A stretch of 45,850 nucleotides of DNA from an uncultured Rhodospirillales bacterium (GTDB lineage Bacteria > Pseudomonadota > Alphaproteobacteria > Ferrovibrionales > Ferrovibrionaceae): positions 1 to 45,850 of the forward strand of contig CALCYJ010000310.1 in assembly GCA_937905845.1 (NCBI GenBank). The letters run 5' to 3'. A program made the position numbers and the translations under genes. Shown one piece after another: positions 12,202-22,847 of the stretch; the stretch's first letter is position 1, and the number at the start of each line of letters is the position of its first letter. The notes under the pieces were generated by a model. That model was given only the letters and a program-made list of their open reading frames with translations. It made no database searches and was not told the DNA's origin.

Positions 12202-13443
12202 ATGGCGGTAGGGCGGCACGGCTACATCGCCGGACTGGATATCGGCACCACCAAAGTGTGCTGCTTCATCGCGCGCGTCGAGGGGGCGGCGGGCCTGCGC
12301 GTCGCCGGCATCGGCCATCAGGTCTCGCGCGGCCTGCGGTCGGGCAATGTGGTGGATATGGAGGCGGCAGAGGAATCGATCCGCGCCGCGGTCGATGCCG
12401 CCGAGCGCATGGCCGGAGAGACCATCCGCGAGGTCTTCGTCAATTCCTCGGGCGGCCATCCCGCCTCGCATACGATCGGGGTCGAGGTTTCGATCGCCGG
12501 CCACGAGGTGGGCGAGAGCGACGTGCGCCGGGTGCTGGAGCAAAGCCGCCTCGAAGGCGACGTGCAGGAGCGCCATGTCGTCCATGCCATCCCGGTCGGC
12601 TATACGATCGACGGCAGCCGCGGCATCCGTGATCCGCGCGGCATGTACGGCGAGCGCCTGGGCGTCGACATGCATGTGGTGACGGCGGCACTCGGGCCGC
12701 TGCGCAACCTCGCCACCTGCGTCGAGCGCTGCCACCTGCGCATCGCCGGCCTCGTCGTCTCGCCGCATGCCTCGGGCCTTGCCTGCCTGGTCGAGGACGA
12801 GATGGATCTCGGCGTGACGCTGGTGGACATGGGCGGCGGCACCACGACGCTCGCCGTCTTCTACGATGGCGTCCTGGTGCAGACCGACCAGCTCCCGGTG
12901 GGCGGCAGCCATGTCACCAACGACATCGCCCGCGGCCTCTCGACGCCGATGCTGCATGCCGAGCGGATGAAGACGCTCTATGGCAGCGCCATTCCGAGCG
13001 CTTCCGACGAGAACGAGATCATCGACGTGCCCCAGGTGGGCGAGACCGAGCAGCACAGTCCGAACCACGTGTCGCGCTCGATCCTGGTCGGCATCATCAA
13101 GCCCCGCGTCGAGGAGACGCTGGAACTGGTGCGCGACCGGCTTCAGCGTTCGGGCTTCGACAAGGTGGCGGGCCGGCGTGTCGTGCTGACGGGCGGCGCG
13201 AGCCAGCTTCAGGGCCTGCGCGACCTCGCGGCGCGCGTGCTCGACAAGCAGGTGCGGCTTGGCCGGCCGATCCGGGTCGGCGGCCTGGCGGAAGCGACCG
13301 GCGGGCCGGCCTTCTCCACCTGCGCCGGGCTTCTCACCTACGGTCTGCGCCACCGGGCGGAGACGGCGGAACGATTGCACGAGCCGGAGGCCCAGGCTGG
13401 ACGATTCGGCCGCCTCGGCCAATGGCTGAAGACCAACCTGTGA
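12202..13443 (+). CDS. ftsA: FtsA, actin-like membrane tether for FtsZ
   Basis: Actin-fold ATPase that anchors FtsZ to the inner membrane and recruits later division proteins. The 413-residue protein has the phosphate-1 loop AGLDIGTTKVCCFIA, the phosphate-2 loop LVDMGGGTTTLAVF, VGGSHVTNDIA, and the adenosine motif VLTGGASQLQGL. The C-terminal FGRLGQWLKTNL is the expected amphipathic membrane-targeting helix. A nine-codon frame (12182-12211) overlaps the start, and a 13-base sequence is repeated in the 70-base gap from ftsQ; neither has a known role. Confidence 0.97.
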   Translation: MAVGRHGYIAGLDIGTTKVCCFIARVEGAAGLRVAGIGHQVSRGLRSGNVVDMEAAEESIRAAVDAAERMAGETIREVFVNSSGGHPASHTIGVEVSIAGHEVGESDVRRVLEQSRLEGDVQERHVVHAIPVGYTIDGSRGIRDPRGMYGERLGVDMHVVTAALGPLRNLATCVERCHLRIAGLVVSPHASGLACLVEDEMDLGVTLVDMGGGTTTLAVFYDGVLVQTDQLPVGGSHVTNDIARGLSTPMLHAERMKTLYGSAIPSASDENEIIDVPQVGETEQHSPNHVSRSILVGIIKPRVEETLELVRDRLQRSGFDKVAGRRVVLTGGASQLQGLRDLAARVLDKQVRLGRPIRVGGLAEATGGPAFSTCAGLLTYGLRHRAETAERLHEPEAQAGRFGRLGQWLKTNL

Positions 13444-13512
13444 TGGGCACCAGAGTGAACGGAATGGCGGCGACACGCGCGAGCATGGCAATTTTTCGGA
13501 GGGTTAAGTGAC

Positions 13513-15171
13513 ATGGGCATCAACCTGAGCGTTCCGTCGACCACGGAACTGAAACCCCGCATCATCGTCTTCGGCGTCGGCGGCGCCGGCGGCAACGCGG
13601 TTAACAACATGATCAACTCCGCCCTCGACGGGGTGGAGTTCGTCGTCGCCAACACCGATGCGCAGGCGCTGGCGAATTCCTTGTCCGAGCACCGCATCCA
13701 GCTCGGCATCGGCCTGACCCAGGGGCTGGGCGCCGGCGCCCGGCCCGACGTCGGCCGCTCGGCGGCGGAAGAGGCGCTCGATTTCATCGTCGAGCGCATG
13801 CAGGGCAGCCACATGGCCTTCATCACCGCCGGCATGGGCGGCGGTACCGGGACGGGCGCCGCCCCGGTCATCGCGCGGGCGGCGCGCGATCTTGGCATCC
13901 TGACGGTCGGCGTGGTGACCAAGCCCTTCCAGTTCGAGGGCAACCACCGCATGCGCATCGCGGAAGCCGGGATCGACGAACTCTCGCAATATGTCGATAC
14001 GCTGATCATCATCCCCAACCAGAATCTCTTCCGCATCGCCAACGAGCGCACCACCTTCGCCGACGCTTTCAAGATGGCCGACAATGTGCTGCATTCCGGG
14101 GTGCGCGGCGTCACCGACCTCATGGTGATGCCGGGCCTGATCAATCTCGACTTCGCCGATGTGCGCACGGTGATGAGCGAGATGGGCAAGGCGATGATGG
14201 GCACCGGGGAGGCCGAGGGGGCGAGCCGCGCGCTCGAAGCCGCCGATGCCGCCATCGCCAATCCGCTGCTCGACGATGTTTCGATGAAGGGCGCCAAGGG
14301 CGTGCTCATCAACATCACCGGCGGCAACGACCTCACCCTCTACGAGGTGGACGAGGCTGCCAACCGCATCCGCAACGAGGTCGATCCGGAAGCCAATATC
14401 ATCGTCGGCTCGACCTTCGACGAAAGCCTGGCGGGCAAGATCCGCGTCTCGGTCGTCGCCACCGGCATCGAAGGCCTGGCCCAGATGCAGCCGGCGCGCC
14501 CGCCCATCACCATGCCGGGCGTCGTCGCCCAGGCGGCGCAAGCCGCCGCCCGCCCGGTGCCGCTGCGCAATGCCGCGGCACCCCGGGTCAGCGCGCCCGC
14601 GCCGGTGCCGGCGCCCGAGCCGGAACCCGAGACGGATGGGGCGATGGCACCGGACGGCGCCTATGAGGAGGCCGAGAACGCCTATGCGCCTTCGGTCCAG
14701 CCCGCGCCCGAATCCGTGCCCGAGGCGATGCCGGTGGTGCGGCCGGCGGCGAACGGCCCTTTCATCCCCCCGCGGCCGGTCGAGCCCTTGGTGCGGCGGG
14801 AACCGGCACGGACTCAGGCCGCCTATCGGACCCAGTCCGAGGCGGCGACGCCCGATGATCGCGGCGCCCGCAAGCCGACCCTGTTCGAGCGCATGACGCG
14901 CCCGGTATGGGGCCGTCCGGTGCCGCCTTCCGCGCCCCAGCCGGCGGCGCCGCCGACGCTGCGCCCCGAGGCGGTATCGATCCGTGCGACCGCGCCGCAG
15001 CCGGCGGTTCAGCCGCAGCCGGCCGTTGCCCGCCCGGCGCCGCAGCCGGCGGCCAAGACGGTGCTGAAAAGCCCGGGACTGGGCGGGATGGACGCGGGCG
15101 AGCGCCTCGCCGGCCAGCGCGAGGACGATCTTCTCGACATTCCCGCTTTCCTGCGCCGGCAAGCGAACTGA
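13513..15171 (+). CDS. ftsZ: FtsZ, tubulin-like division GTPase
   Basis: Forms the cytokinetic Z ring. The tubulin-type core carries [10 protein letters not shown] (22-31), the tubulin signature GGGTGTG (109-115) and NIDFADV-type T7 loop residues in [12 protein letters not shown] good Shine-Dalgarno GGAGGG (13498-13503) sits nine bases before the ATG. At 552 residues it is long for FtsZ: the core ends near residue 320, followed by a linker of about 220 residues rich in Pro, Ala and Gln, and the conserved C-terminal peptide [12 protein letters not shown] (541-552) that binds FtsA and other partners. Long linkers are known in alphaproteobacteria. Confidence 0.98.
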   Translation: MGINLSVPSTTELKPRIIVFGVGGAGGNAVNNMINSALDGVEFVVANTDAQALANSLSEHRIQLGIGLTQGLGAGARPDVGRSAAEEALDFIVERMQGSHMAFITAGMGGGTGTGAAPVIARAARDLGILTVGVVTKPFQFEGNHRMRIAEAGIDELSQYVDTLIIIPNQNLFRIANERTTFADAFKMADNVLHSGVRGVTDLMVMPGLINLDFADVRTVMSEMGKAMMGTGEAEGASRALEAADAAIANPLLDDVSMKGAKGVLINITGGNDLTLYEVDEAANRIRNEVDPEANIIVGSTFDESLAGKIRVSVVATGIEGLAQMQPARPPITMPGVVAQAAQAAARPVPLRNAAAPRVSAPAPVPAPEPEPETDGAMAPDGAYEEAENAYAPSVQPAPESVPEAMPVVRPAANGPFIPPRPVEPLVRREPARTQAAYRTQSEAATPDDRGARKPTLFERMTRPVWGRPVPPSAPQPAAPPTLRPEAVSIRATAPQPAVQPQPAVARPAPQPAAKTVLKSPGLGGMDAGERLAGQREDDLLDIPAFLRRQAN

Positions 15172-15503
15172 GACGAGAAAATAACCGAGTGATATCAATG
15201 GATTGCAGGAGGATCCCGACGTAACAAACGGTAACAAAGAGTGATTTGTGTGCGGCGGGGGATAAGACCCATTATCTCCCGCAGCCGGGCCTCCCGATAG
15301 CGGAGCCGGCGGCATTCAAAACCTTGGTCAGGCGATGTCTGATCGGGTGGGGATGTCGGTCTAAGGGTCGGGTCTGCCTTGCCGCAAGAGTTTCGTGGCA
15401 AGGAAGGAGGCGGCGGCAGAGGTGGTTCTTTCACACTGTCACATCGTCCGCCAGCAATACCCGCCCTGGCGTGAGCGTACACGGTCTGCTGAGGAGTGCC
15501 TCT
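15172..15503. other. ftsZ-lpxC intergenic leader
   Basis: 332 bases without a recognised gene. It holds two copies of GTAACAAA (near 15221-15238), a 7-bp inverted repeat CCTTGCC/GGCAAGG with a 13-base loop (15377-15383 and 15397-15403) and a possible 33-codon upstream frame (GTG at 15422, stop at 15521-15523, GGAGG upstream) that overlaps the lpxC start. I find no convincing -35/-10 pair. Confidence 0.5.
15491..15496 (+). promoter_or_regulatory. Ribosome binding site that fixes the lpxC start
   Basis: GAGGAG lies seven bases before the GTG at 15504. There is no ATG in this frame upstream of the conserved LpxC core, and other candidate starts (TTG 15246, GTG 15471) lack such a site. Confidence 0.6.
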
Positions 15504-16610
15504 GTGCTGCAAGATTCCAATAGCCTGGAACTGATCGCCCTTGATGCGGCATCCGCTGGTGGTGTGGATGTCGCTGGTACTGTGGATATCGTTGGCGCCG
15601 TGGATGTCGCCCCGATCCATGATCTGGCCCCGGTGCGTCCCATCGCGCTTCATGCCGCGCCTCAGGCCGCTGCGGCGCTGGTACGCCAGCATACGGTCAA
15701 GAACCGGATCGTCTGCACCGGCATCGGCCTGCATTCCGGCCATCGCGTCACCATGGTGATCGCGCCCGCGCCGACGGGCAGCGGCATCGTCTTCCGCCGT
15801 ACCGATCTTGCCGCTGGTGCGGCCAGCGTGCCGGCGCGCTTCGACCGCGCGACCGATCTGGTGCTCGGCACCAATATCGCGAACGAGGCCGGCGTGCGGG
15901 TCGGCACCGTCGAACATCTCCTGGCGGCGCTTTCGGGCCTTGGCATCGACAATGCGGTGATCGAGCTTGACGGGCCGGAAGTGCCGGTGATGGATGGTTC
16001 GTCTGCACCTTTCGTCTTTCTGATCGAATGTGCCGACCGGCAGGAGCAGGCGGCGCCCCGGCGCTATATCGAAATTCTGAAGCGGGTGGAAGTGCGCGAC
16101 CAGGAGCGGCTCGCGGCGCTGGAGCCCGACGACAGCTTTGCCGTCAGCGTGGAAATCGACTTCGACAATGCGGTGGTGGGCTCGCAGCATTGCGTCTTCA
16201 CGGTCGGCGACGGCGTCTTCAAGGCGGAATTGAGCCGGGCGCGCACCTTCGGCTTCGCGGGCGACGTGGAGCGGCTGCATGCCCTGGGCCTGGCGCTCGG
16301 CGGCTCGCTCGACAATGCCGTGGTGGTGAGCGGCGACCGGGTGCTGAACGAGGGCGGCCTGCGCTATGCGGACGAATTCGCCCGCCACAAGGCGCTCGAT
16401 GCCATCGGCGATCTCTATCTCGCCGGCGCGCCGCTGCTTGGCCGCTTCATCGGCGTTCGTTCCGGCCATGCCCTGAACAACCGGCTGCTGCAGGCGCTCT
16501 TTGCCGACGAGACGGCCTGGCGCTACACGTTCCAGCCGGCGGTGTTGGAACAGGCTGCCGTCGGCCGGAATGGCCGCCGGGCGGTTGCCGCCCGTTCGGC
16601 GATCGCCTGA
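15504..16610 (+). CDS. lpxC: LpxC, UDP-3-O-acyl-GlcNAc deacetylase
   Basis: Zinc amidase that performs the first committed step of lipid A synthesis. Using the GTG at 15504 (368 residues), the zinc and catalytic residues are H138 (VEHLLAAL), H295 and D299 ([12 protein letters not shown]) and H322 (SGHALNN). They correspond to H79, H238, D242 and H265 of the E. coli enzyme with a constant shift of 57-59. The conserved start [18 protein letters not shown] is therefore preceded by an extra segment of about 57 residues. That segment contains a six-residue repeat (GTGGAT... units at 15564-15611). Placement after ftsZ is classical. The start codon is the uncertain part. Confidence 0.93.
   Translation: MLQDSNSLELIALDAASAGGVDVAGTVDIVGAVDVAPIHDLAPVRPIALHAAPQAAAALVRQHTVKNRIVCTGIGLHSGHRVTMVIAPAPTGSGIVFRRTDLAAGAASVPARFDRATDLVLGTNIANEAGVRVGTVEHLLAALSGLGIDNAVIELDGPEVPVMDGSSAPFVFLIECADRQEQAAPRRYIEILKRVEVRDQERLAALEPDDSFAVSVEIDFDNAVVGSQHCVFTVGDGVFKAELSRARTFGFAGDVERLHALGLALGGSLDNAVVVSGDRVLNEGGLRYADEFARHKALDAIGDLYLAGAPLLGRFIGVRSGHALNNRLLQALFADETAWRYTFQPAVLEQAAVGRNGRRAVAARSAIA
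15564..15611 (+). repeat. 18-bp tandem repeat in the lpxC N-terminal extension
   Basis: Two full 18-base units (15564-15581 and 15582-15599) plus a 12-base partial unit (15600-15611), each beginning GTGGAT. They are in frame and encode [12 protein letters not shown] and VDVA. Confidence 0.65.
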
Positions 16611-16612
16611 TC

Positions 16613-16647
16613 CGCGCCGCTACGCTCCGGCAGCCGACGGCGGCGCG
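16613..16647 (+). terminator. GC hairpin after lpxC
   Basis: Perfect 8-bp inverted repeat CGCGCCGC (16613-16620) and GCGGCGCG (16640-16647) with a 19-base loop, filling the gap between lpxC and the VOC gene. No T run follows, so termination is only a guess. Confidence 0.3.
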
Positions 16648-16658
16648 AAGATCCCCTC

Positions 16659-17036
16659 ATGAAGATTGACCGCCTGGATCATCTGGTGCTGACGGTGCGC
16701 GATCACGCCCGCACCTGCGATTTCTATACGCGCGGGCTCGGCATGACATTGGTGACGTTCGGCGAAGGGCGGACGGCGCTTTCCTTCGGCCGGCAGAAGA
16801 TCAACCTCCATATCGCCGGCCGCGAGTGGGAGCCGAAGGCGGCACGGCCGCTGCCGGGTTCGGCCGACCTCTGCCTCATCGCCGCGGGCACGCTCGCCGA
16901 GGCGATGGCGGACCTTGCCGCCGCCGGCATCGCCATCGAGCTTGGGCCGGTCGCCCGCACCGGCGCTCTTGGCCCCATGCAGTCGGTCTATATCCGCGAT
17001 CCCGACGAGAACCTGATCGAAATCTCGGTCTATTGA
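16659..17036 (+). CDS. VOC-family (glyoxalase/bleomycin-resistance/dioxygenase) protein
   Basis: A 125-residue single-domain protein of the vicinal oxygen chelate superfamily, whose members bind a divalent metal and act on small molecules or antibiotics. The beta-alpha-beta-beta-beta halves are seen from IDRLDHLVLTV onward, with the FYTRGLGM helix. Candidate metal ligands at the usual positions are H8, H51 (INLHIAG) and E121 (DENLIEISVY). The domain architecture resembles virulence-protein/glyoxalase-like members, but the substrate cannot be read from sequence. It lies 48 bases after lpxC and is probably read with it or from its own weak promoter; it converges with the XRE gene. Confidence 0.85.
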   Translation: MKIDRLDHLVLTVRDHARTCDFYTRGLGMTLVTFGEGRTALSFGRQKINLHIAGREWEPKAARPLPGSADLCLIAAGTLAEAMADLAAAGIAIELGPVARTGALGPMQSVYIRDPDENLIEISVY

Positions 17037-17087
17037 CCGGCGCGGCCGGCCCGTCGACACGGCCGGACCGCCGGCGCGGCCGGCCCG
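17037..17087. repeat. 17-bp direct repeat in the VOC-XRE gap
   Basis: CCGGCGCGGCCGGCCCG occurs at 17037-17053, directly after the VOC stop, and again at 17071-17087. The following bases (to about 17108) continue in CACCGG-type sequence reminiscent of the 9-bp repeat family seen in four coding arrays. Confidence 0.6.
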
Positions 17088-17118
17088 CACCGGCACGACC
17101 GCACCGGCGTCAGGAGAT

Positions 17119-17140
17119 GCCGGCCTCTCAGGAGACCGGC
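17119..17140. terminator. Hairpin at the convergent end of the VOC and XRE genes
   Basis: GCCGG-c-CTC, loop TCAG, GAG-a-CCGGC: eight base pairs with one mismatch. It overlaps the XRE stop (17128-17130) and could serve both strands. There is no long T run. Confidence 0.3.
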
Positions 17141-17649
17141 TGCCCTTGCTCGGAGCGCAGACGCGCCCGGCGCACTGGCGCGCTCATCGCCTTGGCCTCG
17201 TGCGCCTCGCTCATCCGGATGCCGGATCTGGCGAAGGAGGGCGGCGCCTCGCCGGCGCCGTCCGGGAGGGCGGATCGCCGCCGCGGCCGGCCGGCAAGGC
17301 TCTTGATCAGGCCGGAAACGGCGGAGCGCACGCCCGTATCCTTGATCTCGGCGAAGTTGCGGACAAGCTCGATGGTCGAACGGTTCTTGCCGCCATGTTC
17401 CATCGGCTGATTAGGAATCCTGGGCTCCAATCCTTCGAAAAAGTAGCTCATCGTGACTTCCAGGCGCTGGGCGATCTCGAACAGCCGTCCGGCGCTGACC
17501 CGGTTGGCGCCGGTTTCATACTTCTGGATCTGCTGATAGGAAATCGCCAAGGCCAGGGCGAGATGCTCCTGCGTCAAGCCCATCTGCGTTCGCCGCAGCC
17601 GGACCCGTTCTCCGACATGCTCGTCAACTCGCTTCGCGAGATTACCCAT
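17128..17649 (-). CDS. XRE-family helix-turn-helix regulator
   Basis: A 173-residue DNA-binding protein. Residues 16-70 form a Cro/CI-type domain: RLRRTQMGLTQEHLALAL, then the recognition-helix region ISYQQIQKYETGANRVSAGRL. The middle (about 75-115) is moderately structured; the rest is basic and low-complexity and ends without a recognisable ligand domain. It is transcribed away from bamD and toward the VOC gene. A perfect 9-bp inverted repeat 18-56 bases upstream of its ATG suggests autoregulation. Targets are unknown; nearby repeated sequences are candidates. Confidence 0.88.
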   Translation of the reverse strand: MGNLAKRVDEHVGERVRLRRTQMGLTQEHLALALAISYQQIQKYETGANRVSAGRLFEIAQRLEVTMSYFFEGLEPRIPNQPMEHGGKNRSTIELVRNFAEIKDTGVRSAVSGLIKSLAGRPRRRSALPDGAGEAPPSFARSGIRMSEAHEAKAMSAPVRRARLRSEQGQPVS

Positions 17650-17666
17650 GGTGCTGCCTCTTTATT

Positions 17667-17705
17667 TCGCGTAGCACCGACGTTGCTGTTCTGTGCGCTA
17701 CGCGA
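17667..17705. promoter_or_regulatory. Operator-like inverted repeat upstream of the XRE gene
   Basis: TCGCGTAGC (17667-17675) and its exact reverse complement GCTACGCGA (17697-17705) are centred 30 bases apart, about three helical turns. They sit just upstream of the regulator's start, where autoregulatory operators of XRE proteins are often found. The binding role is inferred. Confidence 0.45.
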
Positions 17706-17753
17706 CCCTGTTTACGGCCATGGCATCGATGCAAAAGCCCCAGAACAGCCCGG

Positions 17754-17781
17754 CAGCCAGAACCGGACAGCCAGAACCGGG
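17754..17781. repeat. 14-bp tandem duplication
   Basis: CAGCCAGAACCGG followed by A (17754-17767) and again followed by G (17768-17781), head to tail with one difference. Confidence 0.7.
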
Positions 17782-17806
17782 CACTGTTGCTTCGCCGATG
17801 CCACCT

Positions 17807-17864
17807 CCCATTTCCTCAAGCCGGCCCATTTCCCAAGGCCGACGCCTATTTCCCAAGGCTGACC
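17807..17864. repeat. Three tandem ~20-bp repeats upstream of bamD
   Basis: Copies at 17807-17824, 17825-17844 and 17845-17864 share the core CCCATTTCCCAAGGC (first copy CCCATTTCCTCAAGCC, third CCTATTTCCCAAGGC). The even spacing of 18-20 bases is close to two helical turns, as in arrays of regulator sites. Confidence 0.65.
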
Positions 17865-18056
17865 GAGTCCGGTTGCACCCCGCCGCCCGCCTCGACAAGT
17901 CCTTGATCGGACCGTATCTTTGGGTGCCGGCGACAGTAGCGAACACAAGGGGAAGAAGAAATTACCCGAAAGTATAACAATCATGGCGGGGCACCCGGCC
18001 TGCGGCCGCCCCACCCAGCCTTGATTTCGTCTGCCGCCCGTGCGAGATAGAACGCG

Positions 18057-18881
18057 ATGAAGCTCCATCCCATCCTCCGCCCCGCCGGCATCGCGGTCCT
18101 GGCAGCGCTTGGCCTGAGCCTGGCCGGCTGTTCCAGCACGAAGCCCAAGCCCTATGTCGAGCACCCGGTGGACCAGCTTTACAACAGCGCGCTCGATACG
18201 CTGAATTCCGGTCAGTACCAGAAGGCGGCGAAGGATTTCGACGATGTCGAGCGCGAGCATCCCTATTCCGTCTGGGCGACCAAGGCGGAACTGATGGCGG
18301 CCTTCGCCTATTACGAGGGCAACAAGTACGACGATGCCATCCTGGCCGCCCAGCGCTATACCCAGCTTCATCCCGGCGACAAGGATGTCGCCTATGCCTA
18401 TTACCTCATCGCCATCTGCTATTACGAGCAGATCACCGATGTGCAGCGCGACCAGAAGATCACCGCCCAGGCGCTGGCGGCGCTGAGAGAAGTGGTGCGG
18501 CGCTTTCCCGATACCGCCTATGCCCGCGACGCGCGCCTGAAGATCGACCTGGCGCGCGATCACCTCGCCGGCAAGGAAATGTCGGTCGGCCGCTATTATC
18601 TCGATCGCGGCGATTATACCGCGGCGATCAACCGCTTCCGCGTCGTCGTCGTGCGCTATCAGACCACGACCCAGGTGCCGGAAGCGCTGGAACGGCTGAC
18701 CGAATGCTATCTGGCGCTCGGCATCGTCGACGAGGCGCGGACGGCGGCGGCGGTGCTCGGCGCCAATTACCCCGCCAGCACCTGGTATCGCCATGCCTAT
18801 ACGCTGCTCACCGGCCGCAACCTGACGCCGAAAGCGGACAAGGGTTCGTGGATCAGCCGCGCCTTCACCTCCGTCTTCTGA
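18057..18881 (+). CDS. bamD: BamD (ComL), outer-membrane assembly lipoprotein
   Basis: Periplasmic lipoprotein of the BAM complex that inserts beta-barrel proteins. The 274-residue precursor has a signal peptide and lipobox LAGC with the lipidated cysteine at residue 25. A run of TPR-like helices follows: LYNSALDTLNSGQYQKAAKDFDD-type repeats, YYLIAICYYEQI, and FPDTAYARDARLKIDLARD. The order bamD-recN-ligA after lpxC is typical of alphaproteobacteria. The ATG comes after GAGATAGAACGCG, a weak ribosome site. Confidence 0.95.
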   Translation: MKLHPILRPAGIAVLAALGLSLAGCSSTKPKPYVEHPVDQLYNSALDTLNSGQYQKAAKDFDDVEREHPYSVWATKAELMAAFAYYEGNKYDDAILAAQRYTQLHPGDKDVAYAYYLIAICYYEQITDVQRDQKITAQALAALREVVRRFPDTAYARDARLKIDLARDHLAGKEMSVGRYYLDRGDYTAAINRFRVVVVRYQTTTQVPEALERLTECYLALGIVDEARTAAAVLGANYPASTWYRHAYTLLTGRNLTPKADKGSWISRAFTSVF

Positions 18882-19007
18882 GGGCGAGGCCCATGGCATC
18901 TGTCCCCATGATGGCGGCCGCAATCGGGAACCGGGCTCCAGCAAACAGATAGGGCCAGCCTTGCGCCGGGCGGCCGGCGCCGGCCACGCTCTAGGGCGGC
19001 GGACATC

Positions 19008-22828
<3,821 letters not shown>

Positions 22829-22830
22829 GC

Positions 22831-22847
22831 GGCAGAGGGATTCTGCC
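22831..22847. terminator. Short hairpin between ligA and pepP
   Basis: GGCAGA, loop GGGAT, TCTGCC fills the 19-base gap between two convergent stops (ligA TGA, pepP TAG). It may be a shared terminator; the stem is only six pairs and has no T run. Confidence 0.35.

Larger units (their letters stand above)
17650..18056. other. Repeat-rich divergent region between the XRE gene and bamD
   Basis: 407 bases with no gene. From left to right it holds a 9-bp inverted repeat, a 14-bp tandem duplication, three copies of a roughly 20-bp sequence and the bamD leader. It must contain the promoters for the XRE gene (leftward) and bamD (rightward), but I cannot fix -35/-10 boxes. Confidence 0.6.

Noticed and set aside
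12182-12211. Nine-codon frame overlapping the ftsA start
   Set aside because: ATG-start frames this short occur by chance in GC-rich DNA, and there is no sign of function beyond the overlap.
13504-15315. Open frame of 603 codons on the - strand
   Set aside because: It lies antisense to ftsZ and consists mostly of Arg/Gly/His-rich filler; ftsZ has every family motif.
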